From assembly GCA_902493595.1 (NCBI GenBank), contig CABUPU010000009.1, forward strand, positions 1 through 46,447: a stretch of DNA of 46,447 bases, read 5' to 3'. Shown piece after piece: positions 41,888 through 46,447 of this stretch. The notes below the pieces were generated by a model. That model made no database searches. It had not been told where the DNA came from and saw nothing but the letters and a program-made list of their open reading frames with translations. Every line of letters starts with the position of its first letter. Position 1 is the stretch's first letter. Source of the DNA: an uncultured Mycoplasma sp. (GTDB taxonomy: Bacteria > Bacillota_I > Bacilli_A > RF39 > UBA660). The position numbers and the translations under genes were made by a program.

Positions 41888-42359
41888 ATGAAAAATAAAA
41901 TAAAACTAGTGTTGTTCGTATTAATTGTTTAGAGTATTAAATATTACTTTAAAAGATAACGGTACTAATAAAATAAAAAGACATAAACAAAATAGTTTAG
42001 CAATCATGATTAAAGAAGATGGTAGTACTGAGTATGTTAAGTCATCCTCTAAGGGTATTCCAATAGGAGAAAATTATTATTTAGATTATGATAAAAGTTA
42101 TTGTAAAAACAATGGTATTATTGGAAACTACGATAATGCTTTGAGCAAAGTAAGTTTTTCATTTATTGGTACTGATAGTTGTTATCTTTATTTTGAGGAA
42201 TTTATTAAACATGACATTAGTAATGCTACTATAAATTATGATGTAGATGATTCTAATATTATGACTATAAATATAGCTCAATATGGTCACTATAACGAAA
42301 TTCTTAATATTTCTAAATATAGAGTGGAGTGTTATCATAATACTTTTTTTGAAAACTAG
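41888..42359 (+). pseudogene. Broken surface-protein gene behind the cassette 3 relic
   Basis: ATG at 41888 with RBS AAAAGG starts MKNKIKLVLFVLIV, a signal-like segment, and stops at TAG after 14 codons. A second frame resumes at once (RVLNITLKDNGTNK) and continues through LAIMIKEDGSTEYVKSSSKG, DKSYCKNNG and SFIGTDSCYLYF to a stop at 42357-42359. Short in-frame pieces (YDITICGIDKKSNESY, to 42485) suggest that decay continues beyond. Read as a once-exported protein, now frameshifted and without a promoter. Confidence 0.55.
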
Positions 42360-42504
42360 TTTACCATTGATAATTGATTTGAGTTCATGTGATATGTAAA
42401 ATGGAGGCACTTATGATATTACCATCTGTGGCATTGATAAAAAAAGTAATGAAAGTTATCTAACTTTTCTTTATACTTATAATTAACGACTGGATAACTT
42501 GTTT

Positions 42505-42538
42505 AAAACAAGAAAAATATAAACCTTTTCTTGTTTTT
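42505..42538 (+). terminator. Terminator upstream of the YgjP-type peptidase gene
   Basis: AAACAAGAAAA (42506-42516) and TTTTCTTGTTT (42526-42536) form a perfect 11-bp stem followed by T. The descending arm contains the -35 of the next promoter. Confidence 0.7.
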
Positions 42539-42559
42539 AAATATATATTTTGCTAAAAT
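42531..42559 (+). promoter_or_regulatory. Promoter of the peptidase-trmD operon, start codon at +1
   Basis: TTGTTT (42531-42536), 17-bp spacer, TAAAAT (42554-42559) preceded by TGC (extended -10). The ATG at 42566 is six bases downstream, implying a leaderless message. Confidence 0.6.
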
Positions 42560-42565
42560 ATAATT

Positions 42566-43198
42566 ATGGAACTAAATATTAAGGATTATAACATTTATGT
42601 AGAAATTATTTATAAAAATAATAAAAATATCTATTTTCGATTTAATGAAAATGGTGTTTTAGTCGTGACTTGCCATAAAAAAGTTTCTAAAGAGGAAATA
42701 AAATCATTAATATTTAAAAATGAAGATGCAATAATTAAAATGTACAAAAAGGCAATTGAAAGGAAAAAGTATAATGAAAGTTATCATTTACTAGGTAAAA
42801 CTTATAATGTAGAGTTTAATGAAAGTATTGATAGTGTTTATATAAATGGTGATTTTGTCTATGCAAAAAATGAAGATGATTTAAATAAGTTTACTGAAGA
42901 AGAAATTAACAGAGTTTTTAATGAGGAAGTATCAATCTGTAAAAATTGTTTTAATAATTTACCGGAATTTACTTTAAAGTTTAGACAAATGAAAACAAGG
43001 TGGGGTGTATGTAATCGTAAAGATAATATAATTACCTTGAATAAAGAATTAATAAAAAAAGATGTTAAGTTACTTGATTATGTAATTATTCATGAAATGG
43101 CACATTTTTATGAGGGAAACCATTCAAAGAATTTTTGGAATATAGTATCTCTTGCATGTCCTAATTATAAGGAAGCAAGAAAGGAGTTAAGAAAATGA
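42566..43198 (+). CDS. YgjP-like metallopeptidase domain protein (DUF45)
   Basis: 210 residues. The C-terminal half has the YgjP/DUF45 signature: FRQMKTRWGVCN, ITLNKEL, then the zinc site VIIHEMAHFYEGNHSKNFW (HExxH with a later His). Cytoplasmic, no signal. The cellular role of the family is unclear. First gene of an operon leading to rimM-trmD; overlaps the next gene by four bases. No Shine-Dalgarno is seen, in keeping with a leaderless transcript. Confidence 0.85.
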   Translation: MELNIKDYNIYVEIIYKNNKNIYFRFNENGVLVVTCHKKVSKEEIKSLIFKNEDAIIKMYKKAIERKKYNESYHLLGKTYNVEFNESIDSVYINGDFVYAKNEDDLNKFTEEEINRVFNEEVSICKNCFNNLPEFTLKFRQMKTRWGVCNRKDNIITLNKELIKKDVKLLDYVIIHEMAHFYEGNHSKNFWNIVSLACPNYKEARKELRK

Positions 43199-43914
43199 AA
43201 ATAACTAGTATTAATAATTCAAAAGTTGCCTATTGGGCTAAACTTAAAATGAAAAAGTATCGTGATGTAGAACATCTATTTATTGTGGAAAGTGAAAATC
43301 TTGTAAATGAGGCTTTAAAAAAAGGTATTGTTAAAGAAATCATAACTACTGAAGATAAGGTTTATAATGTTGAAACTTATAATGTAACTGAAGATATAAT
43401 GAAAAGAATAAGTAGTTTAGTTACACCGAATAAAATAATGGCAGTATGTAAATTTATTTTGCCAGATGATATTAAGGGCAATGTATTAATTTTAGATCAT
43501 ATTCAAGATCCAGGTAATTTAGGAACAATTATAAGAAGTTCAGTTGCCTTTGATTTTCATACAATAATAACCTCCGAAGATACGGTAGATGTTTATAATG
43601 ATAAAGTAATTCGTTCATCAGAGGGAATGATATTTAATACCAATATTATAAGAGATAATTTATTAACATTTATTCCTTATCTTAAATCACTTGGTTATAA
43701 AATATATGGTACCGATGTTATTAATGGCAAAAATATTAAATCAGTTAAAGAGGAAAAGGTTGCTTTTGTAATAGGAAGTGAAGGAAAGGGAGTCAGTATT
43801 GAAGTTAAGGAACTTTGCGATGACTTTATATATATTAATATGAATGAAAAATGTGAAAGTTTAAATGCAGCAGTAGCAAGTAGTATCATTATGTATGATA
43901 TTTTTAGTAGGTGA
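43195..43914 (+). CDS. SpoU/TrmH family RNA 2'-O-methyltransferase
   Basis: 239 residues: N-terminal RNA-binding substrate domain (HLFIVESENLVNEAL) and C-terminal SPOUT domain with the three motifs DHIQDPGNLGTIIRSS, VIGSEGKGV and NMNEKCESLNAAVASSI, which form the SAM-binding knot. It likely methylates rRNA at a ribose, as in the YsgA/RlmB group; the exact site is unknown. Start overlaps the peptidase gene (ATGA). Confidence 0.88.
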   Translation: MKITSINNSKVAYWAKLKMKKYRDVEHLFIVESENLVNEALKKGIVKEIITTEDKVYNVETYNVTEDIMKRISSLVTPNKIMAVCKFILPDDIKGNVLILDHIQDPGNLGTIIRSSVAFDFHTIITSEDTVDVYNDKVIRSSEGMIFNTNIIRDNLLTFIPYLKSLGYKIYGTDVINGKNIKSVKEEKVAFVIGSEGKGVSIEVKELCDDFIYINMNEKCESLNAAVASSIIMYDIFSR

Positions 43915-43917
43915 TTT

Positions 43918-44394
43918 ATGAAAATTATTGTAGAAATTTATTATATTATTATGCCAATATTATTTATTTGTTTAATTATATTTTTACTTTACAAAGATAA
44001 AGATATTATTAAATTTAATAAATTAAAGTTACCAAAAGTTCCTTATTTAAAAGGCATATATATATCAGGACTTAATTATAAAAGTGGAAATATGTATATT
44101 ACTAAAGAGAATGATACTTTAGATATAGCAATTGAAAATAAAGATGGAATATTTTATGACACAATAACTGATGTTTCAGAAATTAAAGTTACAGTTAAAC
44201 CCTATAATTATGTAAAAGAGGTTCCAACTGACTATGAAGTAGATTATGCAAAAAGTGAAAATATAGGAAGAGTTACTGGTGATTATTCTTATAAAAATAA
44301 AATAAAGGTTATTAAGTCTTATGAATTAAATATTATTACAAAAGATAAAAATATTAATTTAGTTGTATTCAAAGATCCAAACAAGTTTTTTTAG
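43918..44394 (+). CDS. Small membrane-anchored protein of unknown function
   Basis: 158 residues: an N-terminal hydrophobic segment (about 5-25) followed by a Lys-rich, beta-type domain (VPYLKGIYISGLNYKSGNMY). No motif that I recognise. It starts three bases after the methyltransferase gene (RBS AGTAGGTG) and ends 11 bases before rimM, so it belongs to the operon. Which side of the membrane the domain lies on is not clear. Confidence 0.7.
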   Translation: MKIIVEIYYIIMPILFICLIIFLLYKDKDIIKFNKLKLPKVPYLKGIYISGLNYKSGNMYITKENDTLDIAIENKDGIFYDTITDVSEIKVTVKPYNYVKEVPTDYEVDYAKSENIGRVTGDYSYKNKIKVIKSYELNIITKDKNINLVVFKDPNKFF

Positions 44395-44405
44395 GAGGTA
44401 AGCAA

Positions 44406-44876
44406 ATGAAACTATTATACATAGGAAATATAACTGGGCCATTTGGTATAAAGGGTGAAGTTAAAGTATTAAGCGAAACAAATCATAAAAATGAAATATT
44501 TAAAGTAGGTAATAATTTATATATTGATAATAAAAAATATATTATTGAATCAGTTAAACAAAATCCCAAGTGTGAAATAATTAAATTTTTGGGTATAGAT
44601 GATATTTCACAAACTGATGATATTTTAAAAAAAGAGGTTTATGTAAATAAAAATGAATTAAGTATTGACTATCTTTTGATAGAGTTAATTAATATGACAG
44701 TAGTAGATAATAATAAAACTATTGGCAAAGTAAAGGAAATCCTTCTTAATAAAAAATATAATTATATTAAGGTTTGTGATATAATAATTCCATTAATGGA
44801 TAATTATATTGAAAAAATAGATTTTGATAATAATGTAATTTATGTAAAAAACATGGGTGATTTATATGAAAATTGA
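44406..44876 (+). CDS. rimM: 16S rRNA processing protein RimM
   Basis: 156 residues: N-terminal RimM domain (IGNITGPFGIKGEVKV, typical start) and C-terminal PRC-barrel-like domain (LLIELINMTVVDNNKTIGKVKEI). It helps mature the 30S head by binding S19. RBS GGAGGT. Overlaps trmD by 11 bases, the classic rimM-trmD pair. rpsP is not in this operon. Confidence 0.92.
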   Translation: MKLLYIGNITGPFGIKGEVKVLSETNHKNEIFKVGNNLYIDNKKYIIESVKQNPKCEIIKFLGIDDISQTDDILKKEVYVNKNELSIDYLLIELINMTVVDNNKTIGKVKEILLNKKYNYIKVCDIIIPLMDNYIEKIDFDNNVIYVKNMGDLYEN

Positions 44877-45540
44877 TGTTCTTACTTTGTTTCCAGAAAT
44901 GTTTAATGGTTTTAAAACTGAATCAATAATTAAAAGAGCAATTAATTCAGAAATTATTGATATTAATATTATTAATTTTAGAAAATACACACCTTTAAAA
45001 AACGGCCAAGTAGATGATACAATTTATGGTGGAGGTGCTGGGATGCTTCTTCGATGTGAACCGATATTTGAATGCATAAAGAGTATTAAAACACCTGATA
45101 GTTTTATAATTTTGCTTACGCCAGATGGAAAAACATTTAAACAAAATATAGCTTGTGATTTAGCATTAAAAAAGCATCTTATATTTATATGTGGGCATTA
45201 TGAAGGATTTGATGAGAGAATTAGGTCACTTTGTGATTTGGAACTTTCTATAGGAGACTTTGTTTTAACTGGAGGTGAATATCCCTCAATGTGTATAATG
45301 GATGCAATTATTAGACTTATTCCTGGAGTAATAAATAAAGAAAGTCTTGATAGTGAAAGTTTTACAAATAGTATGCTAGATTATCCAATGTATACAAAAC
45401 CATATGAATATGAAGGTATGAAAGTTCCGGATATTTTAATAAGTGGAGATCATAAAAAAATTGATGAGTGGCGAAAAGAAATGGCTAAAAATAAGACCAA
45501 AAATAAAAGACCAGATTTAATGGAGAATGAAAATGAGTGA
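44866..45540 (+). CDS. trmD: tRNA (guanine-37 N1)-methyltransferase TrmD
   Basis: 224 residues. SPOUT motifs are all present: DVLTLFPEMF, DDTIYGGGAGM, ICGHYEGFDERI, SIGDFVLTGGEYPSM and LDYPMYTKP. It methylates G37 of tRNAs with G36 to prevent frameshifting. The ATG at 44866 (after GGGTGA) gives the family N-terminus; the in-frame GTG at 44857 is not needed. Confidence 0.95.
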   Translation: MKIDVLTLFPEMFNGFKTESIIKRAINSEIIDINIINFRKYTPLKNGQVDDTIYGGGAGMLLRCEPIFECIKSIKTPDSFIILLTPDGKTFKQNIACDLALKKHLIFICGHYEGFDERIRSLCDLELSIGDFVLTGGEYPSMCIMDAIIRLIPGVINKESLDSESFTNSMLDYPMYTKPYEYEGMKVPDILISGDHKKIDEWRKEMAKNKTKNKRPDLMENENE

Positions 45541-45934
45541 GTATATATTAAAAATTAACAAAAATTCTAAAAATATAATAAAATTAACAAAAACTGATGG
45601 ATATAAATTTAATCCTAAAAATGATATTGTACCTTCGTTTACTGTGTATGATGAAGGGGCATTAAATAAAATTATTACTAACAAATTTATTAAAGATTAC
45701 AAAAGAGTATTTGGCTATTTTGCTTCCCTAAATGATGATTCAACTGATTCTGATTTTTTAATTGTTTTAGGAGAGGTTCAAAAATTAAGACAAACTCTTA
45801 TGTACGAATATAAAAAATATATGAAAAAAGAAGCTTATGAAAAATTTTTAAATGATTTAATAAGATATGAAAAGTTTTTAAATCAAAATTTATTTTATCA
45901 TGAAAAGTGTATGGAAAGCGGTTTAAGTAGATAA
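45533..45934 (+). CDS. Hypothetical protein
   Basis: 133 residues, Lys/Tyr/Asn-rich, no membrane segment or motif that I recognise; the second half is predicted helical (EVQKLRQTLMYEYKKYMKKEAYEKF). The ATG at 45533 has GGAG seven bases upstream; the in-frame ATG at 45527 is too close to that site. It overlaps trmD by eight bases and its last base is shared with the next gene's start, so it is operonic. Confidence 0.65.
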   Translation: MSEYILKINKNSKNIIKLTKTDGYKFNPKNDIVPSFTVYDEGALNKIITNKFIKDYKRVFGYFASLNDDSTDSDFLIVLGEVQKLRQTLMYEYKKYMKKEAYEKFLNDLIRYEKFLNQNLFYHEKCMESGLSR

Positions 45935-46275
45935 TGAAAGAAAGATTTAATAAAATAAGTGATATGAATGAACCTGATGATATAATGCTTCTTTCGGATG
46001 ATGAGTTTGAAACAGCTTATCAAGTTGATGATAGTGATGAAATTTATCATTTAGAGGATGAGATTAATGATTTGATTTTTCAAAAAGAGGAACTTGAGGC
46101 TGATAATAAAAATATTGAATATATTTTAAATAATGAAGTTGTTGATTTTTATCGAGCAAATGAATTATTTGATGAAATTAAGTTTAATCAAATAGAAATA
46201 TTAAAAATTGATCAAAAGCTTGCTCAATTAAAATTAAAATATGATAAATTAACAAATTCAAATTGTAGGAAGTAA
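45934..46275 (+). CDS. Hypothetical acidic coiled-coil protein
   Basis: 113 residues, very acidic at the start (MNEPDDIMLLSDDEFETAY), then a long helical stretch with heptad-like spacing (EDEINDLIFQKEELEADNK and onwards). No family recognised. Start overlaps the preceding stop by one base. The stop codon lies inside the terminator stem, so it is the operon's last gene. Confidence 0.6.
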   Translation: MKERFNKISDMNEPDDIMLLSDDEFETAYQVDDSDEIYHLEDEINDLIFQKEELEADNKNIEYILNNEVVDFYRANELFDEIKFNQIEILKIDQKLAQLKLKYDKLTNSNCRK

Positions 46276-46288
46276 ATCTTCCTTTTTT
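46266..46288 (+). terminator. Terminator of the trmD operon
   Basis: GGAAG (46268-46272) pairs with CTTCC (46278-46282) followed by six T. Confidence 0.7.
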
Positions 46289-46290
46289 AG

Positions 46291-46320
46291 TTGCAAAAAG
46301 ATAAAAAGATTTGATATACT
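46291..46320 (+). promoter_or_regulatory. Promoter of the prepilin-like gene
   Basis: TTGCAA (46291-46296), 18-bp spacer, TATACT (46315-46320) preceded by TGA (extended -10). It begins three bases after the terminator T run. Confidence 0.6.
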
Positions 46321-46341
46321 TAATATATAGTAGGTGAGGTT

Positions 46342-46447
46342 ATGAAAAATAAAAAAGGGTTTACGATTGTAGAACTATTAAGTGTAATAGTCTTATTAGG
46401 AATTATAGTATCAATAGGAGTATTATCAGTTAGTTCAATAAGAGGAA
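46342..46447 (+). CDS. Type IV prepilin-like protein (5' part)
   Basis: The first 35 codons are in the window. After a short basic leader (MKNKK) comes GFTIVELLSVIVLLGIIV, the class III prepilin signature with Gly cleavage site, Phe+1 and Glu+5, followed by the hydrophobic N-terminal helix. It should be processed by a prepilin peptidase (PilD/ComC). It may be a competence pseudopilin (ComGC-like), which would fit comEA-comEC in the same region, or another surface pilin. RBS GTGAGGT. Confidence 0.8.
   Translation, partial: MKNKKGFTIVELLSVIVLLGIIVSIGVLSVSSIRG

Noticed and set aside
1..46447. TGA recoding as Trp (mycoplasma code)
   Set aside because: Several conserved genes, including trmD, end in TGA at the expected place, and Trp is encoded by TGG throughout.
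1..46447. CRISPR array or rRNA genes
   Set aside because: No regularly spaced direct repeats and no rRNA signatures were seen anywhere in the window.

Overview
The window is a strongly AT-rich stretch of chromosome from a Bacillota (Firmicutes) bacterium. It is most likely an uncultured gut member of the Bacilli near the RF39/Erysipelotrichia/Mollicutes side of the phylum; that placement is inference. Supporting signs are the gene order ireB-ruvX-DUF1292-mltG-trmR-trhP as in Bacillus, RNase HIII, two T-box leaders, SRP Ffh, comEA-comEC, and normal use of TGA as stop (no Mycoplasma-type recoding). Nearly all genes lie on the + strand; only a small lipoprotein gene and rnhC are on the minus strand.

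Layout. 1-2.4 kb: ffh and a YitT-family membrane protein. 2.4-3.6 kb: a secreted TasA/camelysin-like protein behind an invertible-looking promoter cassette. 3.6-8.1 kb: a DUF4358-like lipoprotein and an envelope operon (phosphodiester glycosidase, anchored unknown, GT2-GtrA glycosyltransferase, PAP2 phosphatase). 8.1-12.8 kb: a candidate structured RNA and the housekeeping operon ireB-ruvX-DUF1292-mltG-trmR-trhP. 12.8-14.8 kb: a second cassette and secreted protein. 14.9-20 kb: comEA-comEC followed by an island of decay (broken YhcG/DUF1016 nuclease, HExxH protein, diverged copy of the comEC 3' end, remnants). 20-23.1 kb: holA, rnhC, cvpA, trx.

23.1-37.3 kb is an Asp/Asn/His translation block: tRNA-Asn, a degenerate AsnRS-like protein, an L-asparaginase-like protein, then aspS-gatC-gatA-gatB behind an Asn-type T-box, then hisS-aspS-gatC-gatA-gatB behind a very short T-box leader. 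The window therefore carries two complete AspRS + GatCAB sets. The two AspRS differ at the anticodon-domain residue that separates nondiscriminating (His) from discriminating (Leu) enzymes, which suggests a division of labour.

37.3-42.5 kb is accessory: a chimeric mobilization-like pseudogene, a DUF1835-DUF3658-HD fusion, a serine-recombinase relic, a polytopic membrane protein and a third cassette site in front of a broken gene. 42.5-46.4 kb returns to housekeeping (YgjP-type peptidase, SpoU methyltransferase, rimM, trmD) and ends inside a type IV prepilin-like gene.

The two strongest observations are: (a) two 147-bp cassettes in which 29-bp inverted sites with identical 6-bp cores flank an 89-bp segment carrying a consensus promoter that points away from a surface-protein gene, i.e. 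a probable phase-variation switch shown in the OFF state; and (b) the asparagine block, with its degenerate AsnRS paralogue, duplicated transamidation operons, G1-C72 tRNA-Asn and unusual T-boxes. No alignment, structure or database search was run; family calls come from reading motifs.
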